NCBI GenBank assembly: GCA_020796225.1
Contig: CM036774.1
Span: forward strand, 26,281,791 to 26,345,790
DNA length: 64,000 bases
From: Arion vulgaris
Lineage: Eukaryota > Mollusca > Gastropoda > Stylommatophora > Arionidae
Reading direction: 5' to 3'
The first letter of the stretch is position 1; each line of letters opens with the position of its first letter. Made by a program: the position numbers and the translations under genes. Shown piece after piece: positions 45,131-56,464 of this stretch. The notes under the pieces are model-generated. The model saw nothing but the letters and a program-made list of their open reading frames with translations. It searched no databases and was not told where the DNA came from.

Positions 45131-45184
45131 TTTAATATCAAGCTATTGCAGAACAGAAGCGTTTGTTCTTTAATTTGATATTCA

Positions 45185-45530
45185 TCATCAAGGTGCGTAT
45201 CTATTATAGGACATTGCTCTCTTTGCAGCACATCTGAAATTCACTCTGTCTCTAGCCAGTTCACCCACTTCGCGATGGTCATGGTGTTCTTTAATATCTT
45301 GTAGCCATCTTCTTCTTGGTCTGCCTCTGTGTCCTGGGACCCTGCCCTCTAATATTGTTATCTTCAGGCCATCGTGACGCTTGATGTGGCCAAAGTATGT
45401 AATTTTTCTGTATAGTATATAGTTTATCAGCCAATTGTCTTTAACATTCAGTTCTTTCAGGACATCAGTGTTCTTTCTTTTTCTGTCCATGGTATTCAGA
45501 TATTCTTCTTCTTCTTTTGTCGTCACACTG
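45185..45530 (-). mobile_element. LINE 3' tail
   Basis: The minus frame VLKELNVKDNWLINYILYRK, then ITYFGHIKRHDGLKITILEG and PRRRWLQDIKEH; an uninterrupted ORF2 C-terminus. Confidence 0.8.
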
Positions 45531-45790
45531 CTACCGAGTGGTTGCCCAGTGTCGTGGTTTTCTGTTTTTGTCTTGCGCTGTTCTGGTAGCTTGTGTGATG
45601 GTTATTTTTGCTCTTTCACAGGATTCTGCTACGCCATCTAACCATCTTTTCTGTGGTCTTCCTCTTGCCTTCTTTCCCGATGTTCTGTTGTAGAAGACTG
45701 TATACAGTGGAGTTTGGATGCTTTCTTATTAAGTGGCCAAACCACTTCATTCCTTGTTTCTCTATGTAATTAAATTCAGATATTCAGATC
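45520..45790 (-). mobile_element. LINE tail, second family
   Basis: Words cggttgcccagtgtcg-like and aagtggccaaaccacttc (inverted tail, WFGHLIRKHPNSTVY) as at 37260-37440. It abuts the previous LINE tail. Confidence 0.65.
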
Positions 45791-46299
45791 AGGTATGCTT
45801 CTTAATCTCAGTTGTGCTGCTTGTTCTTATTGCACTCAATGATCGAATATTCTCTGCCATTATTTATTTGTTTAACTACATATATCTTTAATAGCAGCTC
45901 ACTGTAATCTTCAGGCTCACATCATCTACTGTGACCTTCGTCACGGCACAACCTTCTTGTACATGCCCCCACCTTCATGCATGCCCTCACCTTTGTGATG
46001 TCCCTACCTCTGTGCATGCCCACACATCCATGCATGCCATGTCTTCATGCACATACTTCCCTCATGCAAGCCCCAACCTTCAGAAATAGTTGAATGCCCA
46101 CTCACCGGTAGCTTCCTCTACTATAGCACATATTCCGTCTCACCGTTCCTGATCTCCCAACATCCATTAACTGTTCCCTCCCTGCAGATACATACATTCA
46201 TTAATATCTATATATTTTATTTTCTGTGTGCATGCAGGGCTATATGCTGTCATTAATATCTCTTCTGTATATTCTCTCTCTCTCTGTGTGTGTATGTAG
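45791..46299. other. Trio intron, catgccc-rich stretch and pyrimidine tract
   Basis: catgcc words recur irregularly at 45960-46075. The acceptor tract with (CT)n lies at 46270-46299. Confidence 0.5.
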
Positions 46300-46403
46300 G
46301 GCTATATGGGCTACATGAGAGACAACCCGATGCCAGATGAAATGGAAGGCAAAGATAAGATTGTGTTTGGCAACATTCATCAAATCTATGACTGGCATAA
46401 CGA
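46300..46403 (+). CDS. trio: Trio exon: DH2 domain, conserved region 2
   Basis: The acceptor ends in tgtatgtag and the donor gtaagt starts at 46404; 104 nt, phase 0 in, phase 2 out. It encodes [20 protein letters not shown] followed by [14 protein letters not shown], with the last Glu codon split across the intron. [17 protein letters not shown] is nearly invariant in the second DH domain of Trio and Kalirin, which makes this one of the strongest identifiers in the window. Confidence 0.96.
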
Positions 46404-46544
46404 GTAAGTTTAACTTCTGGTCTGTCTGTCTTTCTGGTCTGTCTGTCTCATGAAGTTCTGTTCTGGTCTGTCTGTCTGTCTTTCTGGTCTGTCTGTCTGG
46501 AAGAGAGTATTGGTTACAAGATCAAGAAACTACAGATATTAGTT

Positions 46545-46780
46545 ACATGTAACTTCATAGACAGAACACAGCAAGCTTGGGCAGATTTACATTGCAAGAC
46601 AGAGACAGAACACAGCAAGCTTGGGCAGATTTACATTGCAAGACAGAGACAGAAGACAGTTACTTGGAAATATTCTGACAAGTACTTGCTTGTCTCAAAT
46701 ATGTGAGAGAGAGTTGCTTTGTTAAATATTTGTGTGAGAGGAGATTGCTTTGTTAATATTTGTGTGAGAGAAACAGAGAA
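46545..46780. repeat. two short tandem duplications
   Basis: acagcaagcttgggcagatt occurs twice, 50 bp apart. ttgctttgttaaatatttgt occurs twice at 46712 and 46745. Confidence 0.85.
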
Positions 46781-46879
46781 AGAAAGAGATTTTTCTACAT
46801 CTCAGCAGTACAAGGATTCTCATCTCTGCGAGTTTCTCTTGTGTTGTTGCAGTGCCACATTTGATGATCTTGCACAAGG

Positions 46880-47230
46880 GATTCCTAGCACATGGTGTCA
46901 ATCAATTAAGTGCGATGCCTGTCGGGGTAGGCAATCATATCTCTCCCAACTCTCTCTCCTTGGTGCAGTTAATCAGTTCTGATGTTGATCTTTTGACAAA
47001 CCACCATGTCTGTCTGACCATCCAACATTTTCTCCCTCTGTCTTCCATGATCTCTCCTTCCCTGAATTTTACTTGTAGTCACCAAATGTTCTAAACCTTC
47101 TCTTTTTATTATATGCTGGAAGAACCTTGATTGTCTGATTCTTATTCTTTTAATAGGGTTTCCTTGTGTACAGGCATGTTTTAAAACCTTATCATGGCAT
47201 CTATATCGAAGCATTTTAAAGACTCTTTAC
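46880..47230 (-). mobile_element. LINE 3' tail
   Basis: The minus frame PIKRIRIRQSRFFQHIIKRE followed by GLEHLVTTSKIQGRRDHGRQ and REKMLDG, a relative of 31625 and 60570. Confidence 0.75.
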
Positions 47231-47354
47231 GAATGAGAGTCTTTAAAGTGTTTTTGTCCCCAACCGGTTGTTTGTCCCCATCAAGCTACCATACAGCCCT
47301 GTTTTGGAATGCATTTATCAGACATCCTCGCAACATGATCAATCTATTTCACCA

Positions 47355-47650
47355 GGACCTTCTACAACAGAATGTCGATACTTGAAACCATGGTGCCTGT
47401 GTGTTGTTGTCGGGCTGCAAGGGAGCAAAGAATAGTAACACTGTGACCTACAAGACATGTCATAAGAGACGACTGAGGTAGGACCTAGGAAAGCTACCCT
47501 AGTAAATAAAATGTGTCGCAGAAATCGGATGTGCTGACCTACTTGTAGGCCCACTGGCACAACGTACAATCACTCTTAGGCTCGGATCATATACAAATCA
47601 CAGAGGGTTTAACAGTGTCGATATGGAGCGTTTGAAGAAGAAGAAGAAAC
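47355..47650 (+). mobile_element. SINE-I copy
   Basis: Core gcaaagaatagtaacactgt and catgtcataagagacgactg, then body cactcttaggctcggatc, ending with a GAA tail at 47634-47648. Confidence 0.7.
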
Positions 47651-47754
47651 TATTGCTGTCATAAGGATTTTCTTCTGATATCTGTAGCATGACAGTTTCT
47701 GTAATAGTACTGGGCTCACTTCTCAGTATCTAAACAGAAATTGTCGTTACTGTC

Positions 47755-47960
47755 TGCAGCACCACTTTGTAGGTCGGTGTGGGACGAGAACCTGAGGAAT
47801 TTAATGACCGCATAGCTAGTCCAGTCACCATGAAGCTGTTCAGGTTAGGATTTTTCATTTATGTCCACAACAGAAACAATTCCTTGTCCTTACCATGAAT
47901 TAATCACGGGTCACCTGCATATAAGACATGCTCTAATCCATTTGACCAGACGCTTCTCTC
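47755..47960 (+). mobile_element. SINE-V fragment
   Basis: gaggaatttaatgaccgcat, aggttaggatttttcattt and caattccttgtccttacc, a divergent copy of the family at 44440. Confidence 0.55.
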
Positions 47961-48140
47961 AGTATATGGTTTGATTTAATTTCAACATCTGCTTGTTATT
48001 ATGCTGTTCATATTGTTTTGGTTACTCCAAGAAAGTTTCTCATATTTTGTTCGGGGAGAGTATGTTACTAAATTATTGTACATATATGATTTATTCCGTG
48101 ATTGTTTTTGATGATTGTCTTTGTTCTTGTTAATCTACAG

Positions 48141-48210
48141 AACGATGCTTGCAGAGTTGGAGAAGTGTTTAACAAATCCCAGTAGAGTTGGATCCATATT
48201 TATCCGATAT
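48141..48210 (+). CDS. trio: Trio exon: DH2 domain
   Basis: Acceptor taatctacag, donor gtaagt at 48211, 70 nt. It completes a split Glu codon and then encodes TMLAELEKCLTNPSRVGSIF plus IRY. The LGELEKCL..P..LGSLFV pattern of Trio/Kalirin DH2 is kept. Phase is consistent with both neighbours. Confidence 0.94.
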
Positions 48211-48319
48211 GTAAGTGTCCATGTTATTCTACCATCTGTCATAGTAGTTCCATGCTCACAGATTCTCATTACTGTATATTAGCTGTAGTGTCAAACATGG
48301 CCAATAACAGCAGCTAATG

Positions 48320-48600
48320 TCGGAAAATCATAACGACAGAGATGAGGTGTCTTAGAAGAGCTGCAGGTGTGACAATAAGAGACAAATTAGAAATGAAGAA
48401 ATCAGAAGGAGACTGGATTTGAAACCAGTCATGCAATTCATAAAAGAACAACAGATTAAATGGTTTGGACACCTGACCAGAATGCCCTGGTATCGCCTAC
48501 CACAGAGAGTCATACAGAAAAAGTATAATGAGTACAAAGCAAGAGGAAGATCACGCAAAAGATGGAGCGCGGCATCAAGAACAGCCTTACGAACATGAAT
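48320..48600 (+). mobile_element. LINE 3' tail
   Basis: Plus frames EMRCLRRAAGVTIRDK and QQIKWFGHLTRMPWYRLPQR, then ARGRSRKRW. Related to 51270-51560. Confidence 0.72.
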
Positions 48601-48714
48601 ATCAGCTTACAAAGTGCCTTAAAACAAGCACACACAATATCACAACGTTTCACCCCCAACATTTCTATAAAGAAGTAAATAGTGGAAGAGAAGAAGAAGA
48701 AGAAGCTGTATGTG

Positions 48715-49240
48715 TTCAGTTTCAGTTTGGAATATCTTCATTGCACTCCAGACATGTCCATAGTTGGCTCCGATCTCTTTCACAATATCTCCAACAGTGT
48801 TCAGCGACTAACCATACGAGTTTCATGTTGATTGATGAGCCCACTCATATACCTGTTATGCTGTTATTTTCTGGTCACTCCAATCTTCAATCCAAACTCT
48901 TGCAATCTAGCAGTTGATGTGGATTGGTTTAGATGAAATCCTGTTTATGGCCACACTCTATGAGGGCGTTCAGAATGTCAACTCTATCCATTAGTTGACA
49001 CCCTGATATGGTGGCAGATCCAGCTAGCCTATCCGCTCTCTCATTATTAGTCATTATTAATGTAATTAAAGTAAAATGAATGTAATTCTGCAAATTGTTG
49101 ACGCTTATAGTGATTCATTCTCCACTGCCTACGCACCGAACCAGCCTCCACCTTTTGGATCATAATCATTGAATCACTCAGAATGCACGCATGAGTGTAG
49201 TTTTGTCAGTTCAGCCAGTGTTTTATAAATTGAACCTTGT
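48715..49240 (-). mobile_element. LINE RNase H/C-terminal remnant
   Basis: The minus strand encodes NERADRLAGSATISGCQLMD followed by RVDILNALIECGHKQD. Same family as 41000-41690, frameshifted. Confidence 0.65.
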
Positions 49241-49324
49241 GTTGAAGGGAGCAGAATACAAACAGGTAGAAAACAAAATTATTAACAAACTTTGAAACAA
49301 AAAAGACCTATCATAGCCATTAGA

Positions 49325-49660
49325 ATGGAATTACAACTATTCAGCGACGGATACCACACTCTGAGCAAGCAAGGACAAAGCAGAATCCTCCGTCTCAGGA
49401 CTGGACATAATAGACTGAATAATGACGTGCATCGCCGGCTGTGATTGTCTGCATAACCTCTGTGGCACCACGGATCAAACCACAGAACATGTTCAGCAAG
49501 ACTGTCCCCTGTATGTCATCCCTACATAGGGATGCTAGCCCTACAACACATCACTACATTCAAAAGTACACAGCATCAGAGATGAGCTCCAGGCAACAGT
49601 CGATTTCATCATAAGAATACATCTGATGTTATAAACATCCAAACAATGATCACAAGAAGA
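49325..49660 (+). mobile_element. LINE C-terminal remnant
   Basis: The plus frame ELQLFSDGYHTLSKQGQSRI followed by LRLRTGHNRLN. Later words are frameshifted, with a 3' GAA-rich end at 49660-49672. Confidence 0.65.
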
Positions 49661-49815
49661 AGAAGAAGAAGCCCTGTGCTTTACAAGTTGGATTACAAGA
49701 AGAAGAAGATGAAACCCTGTACCTTACACACTGTTTGTAACTTAGTCAAAATACAGTTGTATTACCATTCTTCTTTGACTCCATGTCTATATTAAGTCTG
49801 TTACTAATCTGTTTT

Positions 49816-49998
49816 TCTAATCTGTTTCTATTATTGTGTCTGCAGGAGAGGAGGCTATACATGTATGTCATATACTAAGTATGTTGATTAATCTGTTTCT
49901 ATTATTGTGTCGTTTCTTATTGTGTGAGGAGAAGAGCTATACATGTATGTCATATACTATGTCTGTTGACTAATCTGTTTCTATTATTGTGTCTGCAG
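49816..49998. repeat. partial triplication of an acceptor and exon start
   Basis: taatctgtttctattattgt with tctgcaggagaggaggcta at 49820-49865, a damaged copy at 49885-49960, then the real acceptor at 49998. The first copy keeps a usable AG but reads into TAA after ten codons. Confidence 0.9.
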
Positions 49999-50088
49999 GA
50001 GAGGAGGCTATACATGTATGTCAAATATTGTGAGAACAAGCCCAAGTCAGAATATGTTGTCTCTGAGTACCTGGACACATATTTTGAG
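49999..50088 (+). CDS. trio: Trio exon: DH2 domain
   Basis: Acceptor ttgtgtctgcag, donor gtcagt at 50089, 90 nt, phase 0. It encodes 30 residues: [20 protein letters not shown] then [10 protein letters not shown]. Human Trio family DH2 has the same HERRLHMYIAYCQNKPKSE core. The donor gtcagt is weaker than the gtaagt used elsewhere. Two partial copies of the acceptor and exon start lie just upstream, at about 49816-49930. Confidence 0.95.
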
Positions 50089-50147
50089 GTCAGTTTACCT
50101 GTTTGACATTGATAACTTGAAATTAACTTATCTTTTGGTACCTCCCC

Positions 50148-50890
50148 TTGGATCAAGGGAAAGCCACAGTAGCGCAATTGTTAGTGAGCTTGCTTCTTAA
50201 GCTAGTGGTCCTGGTAATTTTCCACAGTTGTAAATTTCTCTACGTCCGCGCGATCCTTTTTATTTTTCCATGCAGCCTTAGCATGGATAGCCCAATTCAG
50301 TGCCAATGGAGCTCAGATGCTTCCTTTGGCGTGTGCTAGATTTCAACCACGTTTACTAGAGGTTCGATGCTCTCGCAGTTAACCTTTGCTGTCCCACTGA
50401 GCCAAACCACAAGGCAGCGGGTGCTCTATTTTCTTTCTGTGGCAGCGACCCTATAGGCGAGCCTGCCCTCCCGGGCTGATGAGCGCTCATCACGTCAGCT
50501 TTACCTGTTTTGTTAATGGACTTCTTGGTTTGCCTACCGTCCAGTTTTGTTTACGGTTTACTCCACTAGCCTTATAACGGTTCTCCGGTTCACTCAGTCT
50601 TAATTGGGTACCAGGAAATGGGTACCTTATTCTCTTCTTCTTCGCCCCTAGACAGACATAGGTCCAACCAAGGCCTTCCAAGCCTGCCTATCCAAGGCCA
50701 TCTTTTTCAAATCTCTCCACTCTCTCCCCATTTTCTTGCATTCCGTCTACAGCTCCCATCTCCAGGTGTTCCTGGGTCTTCCCTTACCTCTATTGACCAG
50801 GAATAGCACTGGGAAGTGCAGACGGCCGGCATGATGTTGACCACATCACTCATCATGTACCGACAGTCAATGAAAAGTATGTACTGATGA
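50148..50890 (+). mobile_element. SINE-C head and body, interrupted
   Basis: 50160-50215 carries a tRNA-like head (agcgcaattgttagtgagc). The body end (ggccggcatgatgttgacc) reappears at 50824-50880. Between them lie unrelated sequence and a minus-strand LINE tail (50640-50800), so an older SINE appears split. Confidence 0.5.
50640..50800 (-). mobile_element. LINE 3' tail
   Basis: The minus frame RPRNTW-like (EDPGTPGDGSCRRNARKWGE in the shifted frame) ends with KALVGP-like residues and the GRRRR tail. The 'GRPR.TW...........DR..W..LV' ending is typical. Confidence 0.6.
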
Positions 50891-51059
50891 TAAGAAAAAC
50901 AGACCTTCATACACAAAAATCAGTCAAAGCGTCATACCAGGTTCCCTGACTACGCCTGAATTCAATGCGGGCCACCCAAGAAAAGTGTAAATTAAAACTG
51001 CCATCAAATAAAACACCAGAACAGCAGAACACCAAGCCAAGCAAACATACAAATAGATA

Positions 51060-51620
51060 ACACCAGATAAAGCAAGTTTCTGAATTCAAATATTTAGGCA
51101 GCATTTTCACACAGGATGGAAAACTCGATAGAGAAATAGAGACAAGGTGTCAAAAGCAAATGCAGTGACCTACCAGCTGGCATCATTACTACAACACCCA
51201 AAGATCAAGATGGAAGTGAAAAGACAGATGATAAAAGTATTTTCCTACCAACACTTTGTTACCAGTGAAAAACTTGGTCTCTTACAGCAACACATCACAG
51301 TAAGCTCACCGTGTGTGAAATGAAATGCCTAAGGAGGCAGGGAAGTCACCAGGAAAGACAGACTACAAATGAGGACATCAGAAGCAGAGTGGGCATAACT
51401 TCATGCACGATACATAGAAAGACAACAAATGCAGTGGTTTGGACATTTAATGAGAATGAAATACAACCAACCACCAATAACAGCTTACAATAAAAATAGA
51501 TCAGGTACTAGAGCTAAGGGAAGACCAAGAAAAAGATGGTTAGACAATATCAAAACCACACTACACAAACACGGATACAACACAACAGGGACTAATCTGT
51601 CCTAGAGCAAATTAAAGCTT
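51060..51620 (+). mobile_element. LINE post-RT region
   Basis: The plus frame EFKYLGSIFTQDGKLDREIE, then KMEVKRQMIKVFF and CEMKCLRRQG. This is the classic 'F.YLGS....G....EI..R' segment downstream of RT. Its 3' portion is repeated at 52085-52490. Confidence 0.8.
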
Positions 51621-51639
51621 CCATCCCTACTACGGCAGA

Positions 51640-52080
51640 GTGGACAGCCAACTCATCTTCACCTGGGAATAGACAATAGACAAGAGTGGACAACCAACTA
51701 CATCTTTCACCTGGGAATAGACAAGAGTGGACAACCAACTACATCTTTCACCTGGGAATAGACAAGTGGACAACCAACTACATCTTCCACCTGGAATAGA
51801 CAATAGACAAGAGTGGACAGCCAACTCATCTTCCACCTGGGAATAGACAAAAGACAAGTGGACAGCCAACTACATCTTCCACCTGGGAATAGACAAAAGA
51901 CAAGAGTGGACAGCAAACTACATCTTTCACCTGGGAATAGACAAGAGTGGACAGCCAACTACATCTTCCACCTGGGAATAGACAAAAGACAAGTGACAGC
52001 CAACTACATCTTCCACCTGGCAATAGACAAAAGACAGAGTGGACAGCCAACTACATCTTCCACCTGGGAATAGACAAAAG
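51640..52080. repeat. 44-50-bp minisatellite, about 9 copies
   Basis: gtggacagccaactacatct plus tccacctgggaatagacaa with variable caaaagaca spacers. One more unit sits after the second LINE copy at 52482-52540, so the array arose at a LINE tail end. Confidence 0.93.
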
Positions 52081-52084
52081 ACAG

Positions 52085-52490
52085 ATGAAAAAATCTTTCC
52101 AACACTTGTAACAAGCAAGTGACAAACTTGGTCCTGCAGCAAAGACAAGTAGCCTCACCATGGGTGAAAGACAAGTGACCAGCATGAATCACCGGAAAGA
52201 CAGACTACATCAAATGAGGACATCAAAGCAGAGTGGGCATAACTTCATGCAATACATCAGACAAGACAAATGCAGTAGTTTGGACTTTAATGAGAATGAA
52301 ATACAGCCAACCACCAACGCATACAATAAAAAGAGATCGGGTACTAGAGCTAAGGAAGACCAAGAAAAAGATGGACAGACAATATCAAGACCACACTACA
52401 CAAACACGGATACAACACAACAAAGGCGACTCATCTAGTCCTAGAACACAAATTAAAGCTTCCACCCTACTCTTACGGCAAGAGTGGACA
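52085..52490 (+). mobile_element. duplicate of LINE tail 51270-51640
   Basis: caccggaaagacagactaca, agcagagtgggcataacttc and aattaaagcttccaccc repeat the order seen at 51270-51640. The 47-bp array lies between the copies. Confidence 0.75.
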
Positions 52491-52764
52491 GCCAACTACA
52501 TCTTCCACATCTTCCACCTGGGAATAGACAATAGACAATCAAATAAACAAAATAATAGAACATGCAGTGTTTCTTGGGTATGTACGTAGCAGGAAAAGAA
52601 CGTATGTTGGGAAATCTGTCGTATGGGAAAAGGACAAACGTTTGAAAATCTCCTGTAATTTTGTCATTTCGAAATTTTAAAAATTCGAACTTTGATTTCA
52701 AATAAATTTCTTGCTGGTGCGATCAGTATATTTGTTTGTTTAATTTTAGAATGTATATATATGT

Positions 52765-53190
52765 TATTCAGTGCTACATAGAACCAATACTGGCATACGG
52801 ATGCGAGTCATGGATAATGAACACACAGATCGAAAAATCTGAGGGCCACAGAAATGTGGTATTATAGAAGAATGATGAGAATCACATGGACTGCTAAAAT
52901 GACTAATGTTGAAGTGCTGAATGAGATCAAGACACAGAGAAAGCTTATCATCAATATAACAAAGAGGCAGTCATCATTTTTCGGGCATGTGATGAGGAGG
53001 GAGGTTTAGAACACATTGTGACAACCGGTAAAATTGAGGGTAGACAAGACAGAGGAAGACAGAGACAGAAAATATTGGATAGACTTCTTGGCACGGTAGA
53101 GCGTCAACATCTGAGTTGATAGCAAACACCAACGACAGACATTTATGGAGATCCATGATCGCCTACTCCAACCGCACGCACCTGATGATG
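52765..53190 (+). mobile_element. LINE post-RT region and tail
   Basis: The plus frame QCYIEPILAYGCESWIMNTQ, then YRRMMRITWTAKMTNVEVLN and LIINITKRQSSFFGHVMRRE. Same element as 40195-40600. Confidence 0.8.
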
Positions 53191-53219
53191 ATGATATGGT
53201 ATTGAAGTATTTCCTGTGT

Positions 53220-53900
53220 CTGAATACTTTGTTAGGGTTAAAGGCTAAATATCTCAGTTTTGAATATCTTGGTTCACTACTAACAACAGATGGAAATGTG
53301 AACAGGTTTGAATATCTTTGTTCACTGCTAACAACAGATGGAAATGTGATGAAATTAAAAGAAGAACAAACATGGCTTTATAGAAAATTTTAAAACTAAA
53401 AACAGTATGGAACGGAACTGATAAGAAAACAAAGATCAGAATACTAAGAACATGCATATTCCCAGTGGAAACGTATGGGCGTGAAGCATGGACATTTAAT
53501 AAAGCAGTTGGAAAAACATACATGACCTTTTGAATATAAGTGTTACAGAAGAGTCCTTCGTATATCTTGGACAGAGAAGAGAACAAATAGATCTATCCAG
53601 AAAGAACTTAAAATCAAAGAAAACTGACTGATGCTACAAATACGAAAGAGAAAATTGAGATATTTTGGACATATAAAGAGATGCAAAAAGGCTGGAGAAG
53701 ACCATCATGGAAGGAAGCATCCCAGCAAAGAGGAGAAGAGGAAGACTATAGATAATTTGAATTCAGGATGTAACTGATGGTTTGAACATGACGAGCAGCT
53801 GCAGAGCGGGACATCTGGCCTATGAGAGAAAAATTCTGAAGGACTGTTAGGGTGGCATAGTTCTGCTCAGGACAAGCTATTTGATGATGATGATGAATAT
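53220..53900 (+). mobile_element. LINE post-RT region and tail
   Basis: FEYLGSLLTTDGNV occurs twice in tandem (53260-53345, ~50-bp duplication). Then YRRVLRISWTEKRTN, LKIKEN and LRYFGHIKR, with frameshifts, ending near gatgatgatgatgaat. Confidence 0.75.
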
Positions 53901-53934
53901 GTTGTGAACTTTTGAGTACCTATCACACGCCAGT

Positions 53935-54770
53935 TATAAACATGTCGCTGATCTGTAGCTCCTCACTTCTAGTCTAGAGTCTCTCACTGTGTGGGATTAC
54001 CAGATATAAACATGTCGCTGATCTGTAGCTCCTCACTTCTAGTCTAGAGTCTCTCACTGTGTGGGATTACCAGATATAAACATGTCGCTGATCTGTAGCT
54101 CCTCACTTCTAGCCTAGAGTCTCTCACTGTGTGGGATTACCAGATATAAACATGTCGCTGATCTGTAGCTCCTCACTTCTGGCCTAGAGTCTCTACTGTG
54201 TGGGATTCCCAGATATAAACATGTCACTGATCTGTAGCTCTCACTTCTGGCTAGAGTCTCTACTGTGTGGGATTACCAGATATAAACATGTCGCTAATCT
54301 GTAGCTCCTCACTTCTGTCCTAGAGTCTCTCACTGTGTGGGATTACCAGATATAAACATGTCACTGATCTGTAGCTCCTCACTTCTGTCCTAGAGTCTCT
54401 CACTGTGTGGGATTACCAGATATAAACATGTCGCTGATCTGTAGCTCCTCACTTCTGTCCTAGAGTCTCTCACTGTGTGGGATTACCAGATATAAACATG
54501 TCGCTGATCTGTAGCTCCTCACTTCTGGCCTAGAGTCTCTCACTGTGTGGGATTACCAGATATAAACATGTCACTGATCTGTAGCTCCTCACTTCTGGCC
54601 TAGAGTCTCTCACTGTGTGGGATTACCAAATATAAACATGTCGCTGATCTGTAGCTCCTCACTTCTGTCCTAGAGTCTCTCACTGTGTGGGATTACCAGA
54701 TATAAACATGTCGCTAATCTGTAGCTTCTCACTTCTGGCCTAGAATCTCTCACTGTGTGGGATTACCAGA
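53935..54770. repeat. 70-bp minisatellite, 12 copies
   Basis: tataaacatgtcgctgatct and gtctctcactgtgtgggatt at 70-bp spacing. Confidence 0.96.
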
Positions 54771-54837
54771 TATGAAATCTGTGTGGGTATTTTCTTACAA
54801 TATTGAGTTTAGTGCCTCTTATCTGTAAAAAGAGTTT

Positions 54838-55070
54838 AAAAGCCGAAAGATTGACTTCTTGCACTGAGTTTACCCCATATGGCTCAGTCCCTCTCAGCAG
54901 AAAGGCACGCCACCTGCCAAGAGTTGCACAAACACGAACTCCGTAGCTCCAGCAACAATCCTAGGGTCTCTGGAAAAAATTGCACTCTTGAACAGAGCGG
55001 CGCGGTCCAGACTCGAACCCATGACCTTGACTCACAAGGCAAAGGGCTTAGCCACAGAGACACCGCTTAT
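54838..55070 (-). mobile_element. SINE-F copy
   Basis: Complete in inverted orientation, from gattgacttcttgcactg to the head complement (actcgaacccatgacc, cttagccacagagacacc). It lies about 100 bp upstream of Trio exon 55168-55260. Confidence 0.82.
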
Positions 55071-55167
55071 CTTTGCTTTTTGTTTTGTTTTGCTCAAACT
55101 TGACTTGAATGTTGTGCATTGCTTAAACAGTTGGACATAATTTCTCATTTAATTTGTTCATTTCCAG

Positions 55168-55260
55168 GAAGTTCGACAAAAATTAGGCCATCGTTTAATG
55201 TTACCAGATTTCTTGATCAAACCAGTTCAGAGGATCATGCGGTACCAACTTTTACTCAAG
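55168..55260 (+). CDS. trio: Trio exon: DH2 domain, conserved region 3
   Basis: Acceptor ttcatttccag, donor gtatgt at 55261, 93 nt, phase 0. It encodes [15 protein letters not shown] followed by [16 protein letters not shown]. The LIKPVQR..RYQLLLK helix is the signature CR3 of DH domains and forms much of the GTPase-binding surface. A tRNA-derived SINE (54838-55070) lies just upstream. Confidence 0.96.
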
Positions 55261-55269
55261 GTATGTACT

Positions 55270-55600
55270 TAGATAGAAAAAAGGAAGAACACTGATATCC
55301 TGAAGGAACTGAATGTTAAAGACAATTGGCTGAACAAATACTTCTGTTCTACAACAGCTTGATATTAAAGCGAGTTAACTATTAAAGAACATAACATCAA
55401 GGACAATTAAAATATTCTGACACATCAAACAACATGAGTGCCTAGAGAAGATAATTTTGGAGGGACTGGTGCCTGGAAGAAGAATGAGAGGAAGACCTAG
55501 AAGACGATGTATGCAAGATGTCACTGACGATCTGAGAATGACTGCTACTGATGCCAGTCAACTTGAACAGAACAGAGTTTGTCAAGATATGTGAGCGAAG
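55270..55600 (+). mobile_element. LINE 3' tail
   Basis: aacactgatatcctgaagg and gaactgaatgttaaagacaa, then FGH..KR-like and GRPRRRCMQDVTDDLRM words. It lies directly after the donor of Trio exon 55168-55260. Confidence 0.7.
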
Positions 55601-55960
55601 TTCGGGAAAGGGGAAAAGCTACTAGATGGTGAATCTACAGAGAAAATAGAGAGAGATGAACAAATGTGCCATTTCATCTTTGTATAATGGGCAATCAAAC
55701 ATAAGGTAAGAGAAAGAAGAGAGAGATGGACAGAATGTTGCCACCTTGTGTATAGGATGTGACAATCTAACGAGAGAGCGAGAGAGAAAGAGATGGACAG
55801 AATGTTGCCACCTTGTGTATGTGGATGTGACAATCTAATGAGAGAGAAGAGAGAAAGAGAGAAAATGGACAGAATGTTGCCACCTTGTGTATGTGGGATG
55901 TGACAATCTAATGAGAGAGAAAGAGAGACGAGAGAGAAGAGAAAGATAGACAGAATGTAG
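55590..55960. repeat. GA-rich array with agaatgttgccaccttgtgt, about 4 copies
   Basis: GAGAGA-type microsatellite interspersed with gacagaatgttgccacc and gatgtgacaatctaa. Confidence 0.88.
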
Positions 55961-56014
55961 AGAGAGTTGATTGCTAGTTACTATTTCATCATAACTTTCT
56001 GCTACTGTTTCCAG

Positions 56015-56143
56015 GATATACTCAAGTACACAGAGAAGGCAGAAGAGGACTCATCAGAGCTCAAGAAAGCCTTACGTGTGATGTGTGTGGTACCAAAAGC
56101 TGCTAATGATATGATGCAAGTAGGAAGACTGCAAGGATTTGAT
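56015..56143 (+). CDS. trio: Trio exon: end of DH2 and DH-PH linker
   Basis: Acceptor ctgtttccag, donor gtaaga at 56144, 129 nt, phase 0. It encodes 43 residues, DILKYTEKAEEDSSELKKAL then RVMCVVPKAANDMMQVGRLQ and GFD. The CxVPxxANDMMxVGRLQGFD end is the characteristic DH2-to-PH2 linker of Trio/Kalirin. Confidence 0.96.
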
Positions 56144-56464
56144 GTAAGATTTCTTGTATAGTTACTTCATATTCACAATTGTTTGCATGACATTCCCTTG
56201 GCATCATGATGATGATGATATATTATTGATACATTTATACTTGTTTACTTGGTTAAGTAGAGGATTCAGCCTGTATATGGTGAGGCATGATCCTTTCAAC
56301 CTAAGTCTGGTGTCTTTTTGGTTATATCAGGTGTAATGGCCTTTTTCTTGATGTAGCCTGGGACTCGTCCTGGGACTCGTCCTGGTGTGGACTGTGTGTT
56401 GAATATTGTGATTTTCTTTTGAATCCTGAGGAGGACCTTTTGTACATGTACACTTATACTGGCA
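56144..56464. other. Trio intron, nothing recognised
   Basis: Unique sequence after the DH2-end exon. A ctgggactcgtc word is doubled near 56358. Confidence 0.45.
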
